DNA of 64,000 nt from Pilatotrama ljubarskyi (GCA_022385805.1 MU277708.1:124001-188000), one strand, 5' to 3'; numbered from the stretch's first letter, positions 1 through 11,415 are shown. Numbers and translations are program-made. Notes: generated by a model not told the origin, from the sequence alone.

Positions 1-511
1 GGGCCCTCGATGATCATCAACCGAACCAAGTGGATATCGAGAAGTTCGTCAGGGGCTCCTGTTGGTCTTCAATAATTATAGCTTTGGAGACCAGGGAGTA
101 GGTTTCCGCTGCAACTTTCCTGCTGTGAGCACTAGTGCGGAGAGCGAGATCACGAGGTATATTCCTCCATAGAACTTCACCCATTCATGAGTCGCGATCG
201 GTGCCACGGAAAGGAGCATAAGACCTCTCCAGCGTACACGTACGCGTAGAGAAAAGTGCAGGTACTTGCTGCGGCCCCTCCGCACCTTATTACGATGGGT
301 CCGAAGCCGCCTTCAACATGAAAGTTAGGAGAGGGAAGGAGGAGGCGAGATAAGATAAGATGCGCGCAGCTCGCGGTTTGATCGCAACGCACGCGGGCGC
401 CTATCTCACCTGCCACTCTGAGCCCCCACCGCGACTGCACCGCGCTCAGCACGACCTTGTAACTGTACCCCACATACCCATCGTCGCTTTCGTGCTTTCG
501 AGTTTTGCAAA
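1..511. other. upstream region of MOB1, no gene supported
   Basis: I see no supportable gene here. The first ~110 bases have a short open plus-strand frame that could be the 3' end of a gene entering from the left, but nothing in it is recognisable. The stretch just before 512 should hold the MOB1 promoter and 5' UTR; no TATA box is evident. Confidence 0.4.
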
Positions 512-1750
512 ATGTCGGCATTCTTTGGAATGTGAGAGGGATTGTCCCTTGCATGCATCGTGTGCTGATACGCTGGCGATGACGATGGCAGAGGGAAGAC
601 GCGGACGTTCAAGCCGCGGAAGGGCGTGCCCGAGGGCACCAAGCAATACCAGCTTCGCAAGTATGCGGAGGCTACTCTCGTGAGCTGTGTTTTCTTTCGG
701 AGCAGTGTATGCTATAGGTCAGCGCACCTGACTGGGATCTACGGGGTGTCTGCCATTCGTAGGGATCCGGGAATCTTCGTCTGGCAGTGCGTCTCCCGGA
801 TGGCGAAGACCTGAACGAGTGGCTCGCGGTACACGGTACGTACCCTCCGTCACCTTTGCTCTCAAGACGGAGCTCCGGGCACCCTCAGTCTTCTTACGCG
901 GTGGTTGTCTGCGGCAGCCGTGGATTTCTTTAACCATCTCAATATGTTGTACGGCACGGTCACCGAGTTCTGTACGCCGCAGGAGGCGAGTCTCCAGTCT
1001 GACCCTCGATCTGTCCCGCACTGAGCATCATCGGACAGTGCCCTATCATGTCCGCCGGCCCAAGGTGAGCCCTGCGTCTTGCCCATGCCGTACAGCGCTG
1101 ACTGTCCGAGGGATATCAGGTACGAGTACCTATGGGAGGATGGTGTTCGATACAAGAAGGCAACGAAGCTGCCTGCGCCGGAGTACGTAGACGCGTTGAT
1201 GAATTGGGCGCAAGGACTGCTCGACAACGAAGAGATCTTTCCCAGCGAGATGGGTGCGTGTCTTCACTTGCGAGCTTGCTGGTGGTGGCGGCTCCACAAT
1301 GCCGCAGCGGCTGGGCGGTTGCTGTCGTTCGATTTGGCACATTCGAGCCTATACGCTGATCGTGTTTCGTGCTACGTCAGGCAAACCCTTCCCAAAGAAC
1401 TTCCGGGACACGATAGGCAGGCTGTTCCGGAGGCTCTTTCGGGTGTATGCACACCTCTACAGCAACCACTTTGACCACATATGTGCGCTAGGGATCGAAG
1501 GTGAGCATGCGGAGCTGCAGGTGATGGACGCGGACCGGTATTGATAAGATTTGTCCTGGTGTGTAGCGCATCTGAACACCAGCTATCGGCACTTCTTCCT
1601 CTTCGTAAACGAGGTACGGCCACAGTGTCTCGGATTACTGGACCGCTCTGATTGTGACGGGTGCTATAGTTCGATCTGGTGGACAAACGGGAACTGGCGC
1701 CGTTAGACGAACTCAACGAGGCCATCTTGGCCGAGGACAAGGGCCGATAG
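512..1750 (+). CDS. MOB1: MOB kinase activator (Mob1-like)
   Basis: Mob1 is the non-catalytic co-activator of NDR/LATS-type kinases (Dbf2/Sid2 in the mitotic exit/septation network, LATS in Hippo). The model has eight exons (512-531, 592-679, 763-835, 918-985, 1039-1064, 1120-1253, 1381-1500, 1567-1613) plus a last exon 1670-1750, and encodes 218 residues, the usual Mob1 length. It runs almost without gaps along the Mob1/phocein fold: TFKPRKGVPEGTKQYQL near the start, the GSGNLRLAVRLPDGEDLNEW core, and RVYAHLYSNHF. The zinc ligands are visible as two Cys in FCTPQEC and two His in AHLYSNH. The start at 512 gives a short MSAFFG leader and is joined by a 60-base intron. The intron after the EFCTPQE codons begins with GC (986-1038), which is required to keep the conserved ECPIMSAGPR reading. 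Identity is secure; only small splice shifts are possible. Confidence 0.93.
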
Positions 1751-2522
1751 CGGCATGGAGGCGCTGATTATGTTGGCAGGAGAACGGGCTAGAACGCGGG
1801 CAGAAACAAACGCTGCGATTCGTTGCGATCCGTGTGTAGTATGAGTAGCGGTAGATACCCGAGCCCGAAGACGACGCCGGCAAGAAGTTCGCGGGGTGAC
1901 TGCAACATCTCATTTTGCGATGGGAAATGCGATTGCCGTAGTCCAGTAGACCGGCTGTTTGCCTGGAAGCAGAGCTCGAACTGACGTCATCAGTGGTGTA
2001 GTGCATATGGCAAGAGAGGGAGATGAGTGAGTTGGGAGAGGCCAGGATTGGAATATCGCCCGCCCGCCCCCGGCGCCGGCTGGGCCAAGGCTGCCCCAGC
2101 GCCGGCAGGAGCAGAGATGCGCCGTGGAGGTGGCACTGGTATAACTGGCGGGGAGCGGGAAAGTGTGCGCTGTTACCCCACACCTTCCGCCATGTCTGTC
2201 CTTCGAGCAGTCCTGAGCACCTTTGCGAGCACGGTTCGAGCCCCGACGCAGACGATGCGACGAGCGAGGCCAAAGGGGAGGCCACTGGCGGTGAGATCTG
2301 GCTAATCTGGCTGTGGTGCGTATCGCCCTGGGGGATCTGAGCAGCCGAGACGCGCCGAATTCCTGGGCTACGGCGCGGGGGACTCCATACCTTGCAGGAA
2401 GACGGCGCGGGCGTCCAAGAGGACCTGCACTCCTCTGCACTCAGCCACCAACGTCCCATAATTACTAAGTCGCCTTCGCGCCCCCGCCCCCGTTCTCCGC
2501 CTCCTCCTTCCCCCCGGCAGCC
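1751..2522. other. intergenic region, MOB1 3' side to BTB-protein promoter
   Basis: This 770-base stretch lies between two plus-strand genes. Long minus-strand frames cross it, but they show no family signature and have the repetitive Ser/Arg/Pro composition of chance frames in GC-rich DNA. The last ~60 bases before 2523 are pyrimidine-rich (cgcccccgcccccgttctcc), typical of a fungal core promoter or 5' UTR. Confidence 0.5.
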
Positions 2523-3765
2523 ATGGAGAACGTCGAGTGGGACTCTGTGCTTCAGTACATCTCAGACCCGGCCGACTCCCCCTCCCCGCAGTCCGAGCGG
2601 CCTGTCTCTGAGATGGCAGGCGTCCCTGTCCATCTCCAGAATCCCATCCAGCAAACGCTCTCCCCTCCTGTTGGTAATCTCTTCCTATGGCCGCCCTCTT
2701 GCGTGCTCACACGTTATCTCCCACCAGAATTCTGAGAATGGTTCACCTTCTGCACTGCAAGACATGGTCCCTCAGGACCATCTCCCGGGCAACACCATCG
2801 TCTCTGTCTCGACGACTTTTCACCCGGGAGCCAATCTGCTACCCATCCCTGCGGATCTCATATTCCTTTCGTCGGACGGGGTGTTCTTCTATGTGCACAC
2901 AACCCAGGTACTTGCCATGTCCACCAATCGCTTCAACAACCTCGTCCCCCCGCCACCCGTCAAGACCAAAGTACGCGACGACTTGGGGCCTGTCGTTCCC
3001 CTACCCGAAGTGGCCACTGTCCTCAATGTTATCCTGCACGTCGTGTACGAATCTTCCTGTGCGCATTACCATCCGAGCATAGACACACTCGTTGCCGCCG
3101 TGGACGCCATGGCCGTGTACGGCCTCCCGCCGAAAGTCCATATCGCGCCGTCCACTCCTTTGTACTCCCTTATCCTGAGCCAGGCTCCCATACAGCCTAT
3201 CGTGGCCTACGCCCTGGCTGCTGCCCACGACCTCTATGACCTTGCGGTACCGGTCTCCAGCCATCTCCTCTCCTTTGCCCTCTATACCCTGACCGACGAG
3301 CTAGCGACCCGGATTGGACCGGTATACATGAAGCGGTTGTTCTTCCTCCATCTGGGACGCCTTGATGCCCTCAAGCGTCTCCTGTTACCACCCCCGCACC
3401 CCCATCCTCCCACGTCAAATTGCGATTTCACGGAGCAAAAGAAGTTGACGAGAGCTTGGGCTCTGGCCTCGGCTTATCTCGCGTGGGATGCTCGTCCAGG
3501 TACGGTCTGCGTCTTAAATGGCCGCAAAAGGGCCATGACTAAAATGGCCTGTGTACGCTTTGTATAGATTTGTCGACGAGCGCGATGGAGAACGCGCTCT
3601 GCCCGCTCGCGGATCATCTTTCGTGCGACATCTGCAAGCGCAGCCTCGCCGATCGCGTCAAGCAGCTCATCGTGCAGTGGTCCGTGGTGAAGGTATGTGT
3701 CCGTACACACAGCGCTGTCTGATTGCCATTGACGCCTCTGCGTTACCCCACAGCGCTCGATCTGA
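2523..3765 (+). CDS. BTB/POZ-like domain protein, function unknown
   Basis: Predicted exons are 2523-2673, 2762-3499, 3568-3692 and 3754-3765, giving 341 residues. From about residue 60 it has the look of a BTB/POZ fold (ADLIFLSSDGVFFYVHTTQV), and of the large Agaricomycete family of BTB proteins that then run to a helical half. That half ends here with a Cys-x-x-Cys pair (LSCDICKRSL) and the typical C-terminal QLIVQWSVV. Such proteins are thought to be dimerising or Cul3-adaptor-type proteins; no substrate can be named. Two uncertainties remain. The first intron needs the acceptor at 2761 to keep frame, because the nearer acceptor at 2727 does not. The last few residues depend on which acceptor follows 3692, since another reading would continue as an Arg-rich tail to about 3811. 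Confidence 0.7.
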
Positions 3766-4851
3766 CGCGACTCAGGGACCGACGCCGGGCCTACCTCCGG
3801 GGCCTCCGCTGAAGCCCCCGCCCGTCGCCCGACACGGAGCGCCCGATCGGCCTCCGGCTCCCGCCGTCCCGTCTCCCCTTTATAGACATCCGTCCGGTCC
3901 CGACGTTGCCAACCACGCCCGGGACTCGGACGGGAGGCGCGCGCCACCGCGACGCGAGTCCCGCCCCTACCCTTGAAAACCTCCGTGTGCACCCACATGG
4001 GGGAGCGTCCCGACCTTCAAGCACCAAACACGGTATTCCGCTTTGGCCTAACTTATTCTTCCTATCGCCTCCGGAGCGGCGCGGGCGTCACGTATCCCCG
4101 CCGAATCGTCCTGCAACGGTATCATCAAGTCTCGCATCGTCACGCTCCAGTCTCACTCGTCCAGTCTCGTCTCGCACTCAATCATCACGTGTACTACTAC
4201 TCGGCCCTCGCTGGCCGCTTTCCAGCCTTCTTGTTCGCATGTCGATATCTTGCTCCGCCCCCTCGACCATCGCAAGTCCATGATGTATCATAGCTTCCGC
4301 CGCGGGTCCCGCCGAAGACGCACCGTACACACGCCATGGCCGTCTTCCCGTCCCCGCCGGTGCATACATTCACTCTCCATTCTCTGCCTTCTCATTCGCT
4401 TTCCCTCGAATTCGCTCTCGGACTCTCGCGTACCCATGCCCTCTGCCACCACCCTCATCCATGCTTCAACCTCCTGGTTGTTTGTCGAGTGTCGCTCTTC
4501 CCGTGCACCCGATCACCGCGATTGCCCGCTATCCCGACGGCGTATTACAGGACAGCCCGCTCGACGGACAGCAGTTTCGTTTGATCGCTTACATATTGTA
4601 TGCTACGCAGTGTTGCCCTCAAGCATCAAACCTGGACGTATCGTATGCTCGTGTATTAAGCTCAGTACGCTCATTTGTCCGTAGTCGCATGTCGCATGAA
4701 CGTTCCCCTGTACTAGTCTATTGCGCTCGTATTGCGGGGCGCACGCGTCATAATCTATGGATACATGTAGAGTCACCGGCACAAGCCCATGCCGAGCGGT
4801 GTGCGCGCAACAGACAGTGGAGAGACTCTGAAGCCGGGATGAAGGCCGCGA
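3766..4851. other. 1.1-kb convergent intergenic region, no gene recognised
   Basis: This lies between the 3' ends of the BTB gene (+) and DBP8 (-). The plus strand is rich in C and T between about 4030 and 4520, which gives Ser/Pro/Arg-rich chance frames on both strands. I could not assemble any spliced model with a family signature. A CACGTG site sits near 4187. An unrecognised small gene cannot be excluded. Confidence 0.45.
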
Positions 4852-7077
4852 CTACGGGAGTGCAACGGCTTCGGACGCTTCACTGACGTCCACGGCACGC
4901 TTCGCGCGTTTGATCTTGTGGATCTCTTCTCGCTTGCCGAAGTCGGAGTCGTGCAATTGCTATACGTGGAGGGACCCATGTCGTCAGAGGCGTCCGTAAA
5001 GGGGGGCATACATATAGCTTCTCCGGAAGCCTGGGAGGCACTCACCATATTCGCGAGGCGCTTCGCGGTCGCGACGGCGTTGAGCTTTTCGAGCACCTTC
5101 TCTTCTGGGAGGTCCATCTCGGCCAACTTGGTGCCTGTGACGACGCAGAAACCGTGTCGGCGGTCAGTACCGCTGCTATCGGGGAGTCGCGGAGCCAAGC
5201 ACGAGCTACGCGGAGTGTGCTGCAGCTCGCCCAGAGAAGGGACTCACCGATCCGTTCCTCCACCCTCAGAACACGCTCTTCGTCGCGCTCCGTCACGAAG
5301 CTGACCGCGACACCACCCTTGCCGGCACGCGCTGTACGACCGACGCGATGCGTGTATTCCTCAGGCTCTCCGGGTATATCCCAGTTGACGACAATCGCGA
5401 CATCTTCGATATCCAGACCACGCGCACCCACGTCCGTAGAGACGAGCACCGGGACTACGGAAGCGCGGAACAGCTGCAGGGACGAAAGGCGCTCCCGCTG
5501 AGTGAGTCGTGAATGCAACGCTGTTGCGCGGATGTGAAGAGTTTGGAGAAGGTGGGTGAGGTATGCCGCAGTACGGGGACGAGTGCAAAAGATGATGGTG
5601 GGCGGAGGCTGCTGGATCGCGTCCTCGTCATCCGCCGTCTTCTTCTTCTTCTTCGATGGCTTCCCCTTTGCCTTTCCTCCTTTCTTGGGGGGCTTGACGG
5701 GCTCCGGCGCAGCACGGCGGAGGTGATGTGTGGATTCGGGAGGGTTGCAGAGGAAATAATAGAGATAGGCCTCGCGGACGTGTGAGGGGACCAGGATGTA
5801 GTGTTGCTTGAGAGTCTCCACGGTTTCCACCCTATAGGTCGCACAGTTAGCGGAAGCAGACGGCATACAGGACATGAGGCGTACTTGGCAGTCATCCGGT
5901 GAACGAATGGCTTCTGCTTGCCGGGCTTTGGTGGTGCATTCGCAACGCGTTCGACTGCGTCCGTCAGCGTCGCCGTGAACAGGCAGGTCTGTCGCTCTTT
6001 CGGGAGAATTGCAAACAGGTAGGATAGCTCCGGTGCGAATGAGGACGTGAGCAGTCGATCAGCTTCATCCAGGACCTACCGGATACTGGTTCATGAGCCC
6101 ATTCTCCATGATCACGAAGGGTACGTGCTTACCAAGAACTTGACCCTCGACAAGTCCCACTCGCCGGACGTGCTCTTGAGCAGATCAACTATCCGTCCTG
6201 GAGTCGCTACAACGACATGTGGGCGGTTCCCGAGTTCAAGAGCCTGTGCCATCATATCAATGCCGCCCACGACCACCGCCGTTCGCAAGTTCAGCGGCGC
6301 ACCGAGGACGGCAAATTGTTCGGCAATCTGGAAGGCGAGCTCTCTACGCGGATTTGAGGAAATTCCTACCTAGGGGAAATGAGGCCCACTCACCTTGTCG
6401 GAGTGAGGACGAGAGCGAAGATGCCATAGGGATCCAGGGAGAGTTTCTGCAGGATAGGTAGCGCGAACGCGATGGTCTTTCCAGAGCCCGTCTTCGCATT
6501 CCCTATACAGTCTCTACCTTGTAATGGTAAAGGTCAGGACCAGCGTATTAGGATACATGCTTGCCGTGCACTTGCCTTGTAGGAGAGGGGGTATACATGC
6601 AGCCTGAATTTCAGTGGGTGACTTGATGGACATCTTCGCGAGCGCGCTGACGAGGACAGAGGATATGTTCATGGATTCAAAGCTATTGGGCAGTGGTTTC
6701 GGCTGTGGCAGTGATGCCGAGGGGGTTGGATTTGCTGCCCTTGGTTTGAAGGCAATACGAGAGCTGGCGAAACGGCTGTTTGTGTCTTCCTCCTCATCGG
6801 TCTGGGATAATGATGCAGGGAAGAACTCTGACGCAGCCCGGTCGTCCTCCCCGTCGGATGCTCCCTCAGAATCGCCTGACTCCTCTCCAGAGTCGCCCTC
6901 GGACTCGTCCTGTTTGGAGTGGCCGCGGTCCCGTTTCTGCTCATGTTCCGAAGCGATGCTCCGTACGTCCAATTCCTCGTCAGAGTCCTCTAGCCTCAGC
7001 CTCTTTCTCCGAGGACCATCCTCCTGCATCCGCATAAGATCGTCAGCCGTGAGCGCCTGTCGTTTGGAGCCTGTCAT
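4852..7077 (-). CDS. DBP8: DEAD-box ATP-dependent RNA helicase, Dbp8/DDX49 type
   Basis: A 602-residue nucleolar RNA helicase, by family needed for early cleavage of pre-rRNA in 40S subunit formation. Exons in gene order: 7077-6576, 6517-6394, 6343-6133, 6075-5885, 5831-5248, 5134-5046, 4959-4852. The first ~125 residues are an acidic Ser/Glu-rich extension longer than in yeast Dbp8. After it come the Q-motif ([16 protein letters not shown]), Walker A (AKTGSGKT), [25 protein letters not shown], the FTATLTD version of motif III, then in RecA2 [20 protein letters not shown] and [14 protein letters not shown] in place of SAT and the [13 protein letters not shown] segment point to Dbp8 rather than Dbp4 or Rrp3. 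A Lys-rich insertion (KKKKK) sits just before RecA2. Intron 1 has a GC donor (6575 downward), forced by the conserved [14 protein letters not shown] reading. Confidence 0.93.
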
Positions 7078-7460
7078 TGGTGCAGAAGACGTGCAAAGCC
7101 CACTGAGAGAGACTGAGGGAGGAGAAGAAGGCGCGGAAGTTGCCGATGGGTCCGATCACTCAAGAAAACATTGATGGCACCGGACCGTACTGCCGGGCAG
7201 TGGCACTGTCACCGAGCTGGAGCAGTCGATGAACAATGGCACGAGCGAATTCAACAACAACAATAGGCTATCGATACATTCTCCGACCCCGTATGGGCGT
7301 ATATGTACACACAGACGATTAAGGAAACCTAGCCAGACCGGGTATAAAGACACACAAGGAGAAACAGGATACATGTGATGAGGTATGGAGACACGTGAGG
7401 AGACAGAGAGGAAGGAGGGATGAGCGACATGCCCGATGCCGCTCGTCATAGCGTTACAGC
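7078..7460. other. spacer between HMG-box gene 3' end and DBP8 promoter
   Basis: Both neighbours lie on the minus strand. The 380 bases must hold the DBP8 5' UTR/promoter (right after 7077 going up) and the HMG-box 3' UTR. A CACGTG hexamer occurs near 7395. No coding signature is seen. Confidence 0.45.
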
Positions 7461-8966
7461 TCACTCCGAGTGCGGGAAGAGGGACGGGAAGTGCATGTGC
7501 TCGAAGTCGATAGGACCGCTGAGCTCGCCCGAGGCAAAGGGCGAGTTGGCCGGATCGTCGAGGGGTCCCGAGCCGCTGGGGTCGGGGGCACCGCCGTTGC
7601 CGAAGGGATCGCGTATGAGGCTGTCCCACATGCGATCGAAGGCGGGAGGTTGCTGAGGGGCAGGGGTGGTAGGTCGAGAAGAGCCAGGCTGAGGAACTCC
7701 AGTCACTGAACCGGGCAGCACTAGGCCATGAAGACCGAGATGAGATTCGGCGGTAGAGGCGCAGGCTGGGTAGTTGAATGTGGGAGGGAAGTTGAACTTG
7801 GGCTGAGCAGGCAACGTGATATCTCCAAACGTCGAAGCCTTTGGGGTCTGTAGGACGTACGGTTACCAGCTAGTGACCAGTGGAAGAAGTGAAGTACGCA
7901 CCACGTCGTCATCAAATGCACTTGACTGAGCAGTATGCGACGCATAGTACGCAAGATTCTCTTGAGAAAGAGAGGCAGGTGGGAACGACCCCATATCGTA
8001 GGTCTGAAAAATGTTCAAGTCGAACTTGGGAGGAGAGTGGTGGACGGCCGGCGACGATGTCAGAGAAGGAGGTGCCGAGACAACGCGGGCGGGACTTGGC
8101 GAAGAAGACGGAGAAGACTGAAGGGAAGGCGGAAGCGAGAGTGAAGGGAGCCCGTCGCTCTCCACACCTCGGCGGGACTTCGGCTTGCGCGGACGAGGAG
8201 GGTTCACTGCGGGGCCCTTCAGGCCAAGATACTTCTCGCGGAGGAAGCGGATGTAATCCTTTCCGTCCGTCGCAGGGATTTCAGGGTCCTGAGGAGTCTT
8301 GCGGCGCGCGGTCTTGCGTTCCGGAGAGAACTTGTAGTCGGGGTGCTTGGCCATGTGCGCGGTCAGGACCTCCTTCGCCTTGTCGTGCCACTTCCTCTTC
8401 TCCTCCTCCGGAAGCATATTCCAACACTCGCCCGCGACGCGGCTGATGTTCTGCTGGCGGTGCTCAATGCCGGGAGGGATCTGCCGGGTCTTGAGAAGGT
8501 GAGATCGGTAGAGCATGAACGCATTGGGAGGGCGTGGGATGCGCTTTCGCTTCGGGGTCTCTGGCGTACCCGGACGCGACGACGTCTGTGAATCGGTGGG
8601 GTGGAAGACGGGCATGTTTGGGAGAGACGCCCCCGCGCCCGCGGAGATGTTGTCGGGTGTGGTGTTCGCCTGTGCAGCGGCGAGGTACTTGATGAAGTGC
8701 TCGAGGTGCTCCTGGCTCAGCTTGAGGCCGTGCTGGGGGCTCGCACGGCCGGCGCTGAGCGCGGGCGTCGTCGTACGCGAAGGATGCGCGGGAGTGCCGA
8801 GATTCCAGTCGCCGGTGGACCACTCCGAATCCGAAGGCGCCTGAGACATCGCACCAGGCGATGTCGAGGGGCTGATGAAAGGGGAGGCAGTATGATGGCC
8901 TGCACAGACCAATATGTCACGCGACTCTTCCGATGCGAGAACAGGATACGTACGGTTCGCCTGCAT
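7461..8966 (-). CDS. HMG-box transcription factor (MATA_HMG/SOX-like box)
   Basis: Three exons (8966-8954, 8899-7902, 7847-7461) encode 465 residues. A single HMG box of the sequence-specific fungal MATA/SOX type sits at about residues 125-195: it opens RIPRPPNAFMLYRSH and continues HRQQNISRVAGECWNML, EEEKRKWHDKAKE, HPDYKFSP. Around it are Ser/Pro-rich low-complexity arms and a basic stretch (PPRPRKPKSRRG), as in fungal mating-type or sexual-development regulators (Ste11, Prf1, Rox1 classes). I chose the 13-base first exon (MQANR) because it splices in frame over a clean GT..AG intron. A longer unspliced frame reaches 9044. No homeodomain or pheromone gene is nearby, so this is not evidence for a mating-type locus. 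DNA binding is well supported; the regulated process is not known. Confidence 0.88.
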
Positions 8967-10128
8967 CGTATCAACGCAGCAATATGCGAGAGAAGGCGGG
9001 AAGTTCGGAAGGAGGTGCTTGAGGCCCGAGAAGGATAAACGCAAGGAGCTCTAACAGACATTGGGGGCCACGATCCCGATACTTTATAGGGCGGGGAGGA
9101 TTGTGAGAGCGCCGGCGAGCAGAAGTCAAAGGACGAGGATGAGAGGACGAGCACCGCTGTAAGATCACCTTGCTGCCTTTGAGAACGCGGAGGCGCGTCA
9201 TTACCTTTCACATCCAGCTGGGAAAGGAGAGCGGAGGGGCGAAAATCCATCACGTGCCTAACCCACCCCGACGAGAAATCACCTACAACCTCGAGTAACC
9301 TGCCACGCCCCCTGTGCCGCTGGGTGGAAATTCCATTTCAGTTTCCTCGCAGGGGACGCGGAGACAATGCAGAGAGCTCACGCCCTATACGATGTCGGCC
9401 CCGCCCCCATATACGGCTCTTGAACCCGAGATACCGTCACCCCCAGCCTGAGATTGTCTGCACGTTGCGGCAGGTGGCACAGTAGGCTTAACCGAGATCT
9501 CGATGAGGCACTTCATTGAGTGGAGGTGGTAGCGAAAGGCCAATATCGTCCCCAGGTGTAGCTGGCCGGTGGGCGCCAACTGAGAGAGTCTAGCTCTAAT
9601 GTGCATGCATTGGCGATCCAGACATCGCTCGTCGCGAGCGATGTCGGTCTCTCCGAGGGCATTTCGTGTGGAGACACGTCCGCTCGACGGGACCCGGCAC
9701 GCGAAACTCGAGTCCTCGGTGCCACTACATGCGTCAGCCTCGAGGCCAGCAACGAGGCTTGATCTTTCACATCCACGCCTTTTAGACGAGTTCCAAAGAA
9801 GACCCAGCCGCAACACATGCCCACAGAACTGTCAAAGGACGACGCACATCCTTTCTCTTCGAGATATCCGCGTCGTCCTCGTCCAGCTCTTTCACTTTCA
9901 CCCGCCATCGCGCCTACCTTCACGCGCCCCCCGGCTGAAGAAGCGCGCAACGGAGGGCGGGATGACGAAAGTGTGCAATACAAACAGTCCATAACCCGCA
10001 AGAGGCATCTGATCATATGCAAAGAGCGGGAAAGCAACTTGATGTCGTTTGAGAGCGCAGCATCTTGCTAATCGGGGTAGACCAGCACGGTCTTGAACGG
10101 TAAGATAGGCGTACCGAGGCTTGACATA
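8967..10128. other. promoter region of the HMG-box gene and downstream spacer
   Basis: This 1.16-kb stretch carries the upstream region of the HMG-box gene (with CACGTG at 9251-9256) and reaches to the end of SUA5. Frames of 130-175 codons exist on both strands between 9385 and 10040 but have no domain or composition signature, and they overlap each other, so I do not call a gene. A long upstream region is common for fungal developmental regulators. Confidence 0.45.
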
Positions 10129-11415
10129 CTATACTTCTATCCAAACAGAGTCTCCAGCGGCCTTCTTTACGCGATTCATTACCGCAAGTCCTTCTCGCTC
10201 CTCCTGTATCTCCTCGACGACGATACGATCGACCTTGGCGCGATCCAGCGAGAGCAGTCCGTCGAACAGGCGCTGCGCTGATACGGCGGGCTCACCAATC
10301 GGACCCAGAGGATGTCTGATCCATTCCACGTCGGGCAGAGCCAATGAGGATAGCCTGCCCGGTAGAGGAGAGTCCGAAGGTGATAGCACGCCAACCCGAA
10401 GCGGTCTCCTCGAGTCTGCAGCGTTAGCCCTCAGAGCATCAACGAAGGCCACCAAGGGAGTACGTTTGGTTCCCGAAGGAGGGGGCGACTGGGTGAGCAG
10501 CAATGTCACCGGCACGCTGGGAGAATAGTGGCGGTACTTCATTCCAGGCGTGGTCGGCGCCTGCTCAATCGCCTCGTCGCGGTAGTCGCGCTTGTGCACT
10601 AAGACTCGGGGCTGGACGTCCACGTCTGCGAAAGCTTCGCGAATGACCCGCTCCAGGTCCTCTACGGTCACCCCACCCGGCCTCAGCACGCGTAGGTTCC
10701 CGTCGTCTTGCAGACCGTCCACAACCGTGCTCTCCAAGCCGACCCCACAAGGACCACCGTCAAGAATGATCCCGACTTTGCCTTGCAGATCGTCTTTGAC
10801 GTGCTCTGCGCGGGTAGGACTGGGCCTGCCTGAGGAGTTCGCGCTCGGAGCGGCAACCGGCGCATCCGCTAGGGCGATCAGCGCTCGCGCGACAGGGTGG
10901 GAGGGCATCCGAACTGCGACGGTGGGCTGGTTTGCGGTGATAATCGGGGGGACTACGGTGGGGTCGGTGGGAAAGAGGAGGGTGAGGGGTCCTGGCCAGA
11001 AGTGCTTCATGAGAGTCTCGTACGTCTTCGATATTGTGTAGTCTTTGGGCAACAGCCTGAGCAACATGCCATGGGAGGAGACGTGAACGATGAGCGGGTT
11101 ATCAGCAGGCCGCCCCTTGGTGGAGAAGATACGTGCGACTGCATCCGGTTCGAGGGCGAGGGCGCCGAGGCCGTACACCGTCTCCGTAGGAAAAGCGACC
11201 GTCTGGAGTGCGTTGAGTTGTTCTGCAGCGCGTTCCAATGCCTGGAAAGTCTCGGTGGATGTGATGCTTGGCTTGTGAGACTCGAACGAGACGGATGCCG
11301 GGTCGCATTTGAGGACTTGGGTAGTGAAGGCCATGGTAGCTCGGAGAGTGTTCGTGTGGGTTGAAGGAAACAGTCGTATGGGACGTTTACGGCAGAGAGT
11401 CTTCAGCCGGTGCAT
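10129..11415 (-). CDS. SUA5: threonylcarbamoyl-AMP synthase (Sua5/YrdC)
   Basis: An intronless gene for 428 residues, the length of yeast Sua5. The enzyme makes threonylcarbamoyl-AMP from Thr, bicarbonate and ATP, the first step of t6A37 modification in ANN-decoding tRNAs. The YrdC domain runs from about residue 45 to 240: FPTETVYGLG, FSTKGRPADNPLIVH, HFWPGPLTLLF, AVRMPSHPVARALI, APSANSSGRPSPT, and LESTVVDG leading to LRPGGVT. The C-terminal Sua5 domain follows the usual linker (TTPGMKYRHYSPSVP). A second Met at residue 28 (base 11334) starts the conserved part. The 27 residues before it are basic with hydroxylated residues and no acids, like a mitochondrial presequence. Two products from two starts is an inference. 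No other candidate function fits. Confidence 0.95.
   Translation of the reverse strand: MHRLKTLCRKRPIRLFPSTHTNTLRATMAFTTQVLKCDPASVSFESHKPSITSTETFQALERAAEQLNALQTVAFPTETVYGLGALALEPDAVARIFSTKGRPADNPLIVHVSSHGMLLRLLPKDYTISKTYETLMKHFWPGPLTLLFPTDPTVVPPIITANQPTVAVRMPSHPVARALIALADAPVAAPSANSSGRPSPTRAEHVKDDLQGKVGIILDGGPCGVGLESTVVDGLQDDGNLRVLRPGGVTVEDLERVIREAFADVDVQPRVLVHKRDYRDEAIEQAPTTPGMKYRHYSPSVPVTLLLTQSPPPSGTKRTPLVAFVDALRANAADSRRPLRVGVLSPSDSPLPGRLSSLALPDVEWIRHPLGPIGEPAVSAQRLFDGLLSLDRAKVDRIVVEEIQEEREGLAVMNRVKKAAGDSVWIEV

Noticed and set aside
1713..2459. Minus-strand frame of 248 codons between MOB1 and the BTB gene
   Set aside because: No domain, biased Ser/Arg/Pro composition, and overlapped by other chance frames in GC-rich DNA.
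2674..2727. 54-base first intron of the BTB gene ending at the nearest AG
   Set aside because: Leaves the next exon out of frame; the 88-base version (to 2761) keeps it.
7461..8966. HMG-box gene as a mating-type locus
   Set aside because: No homeodomain, pheromone or receptor gene in the window, and the usual basidiomycete MAT neighbours were not seen.
9513..10037. Minus-strand frame of 174 codons upstream of SUA5's 3' end
   Set aside because: No signature, overlaps equally long plus-strand frames, and codon pattern does not resemble the real genes.
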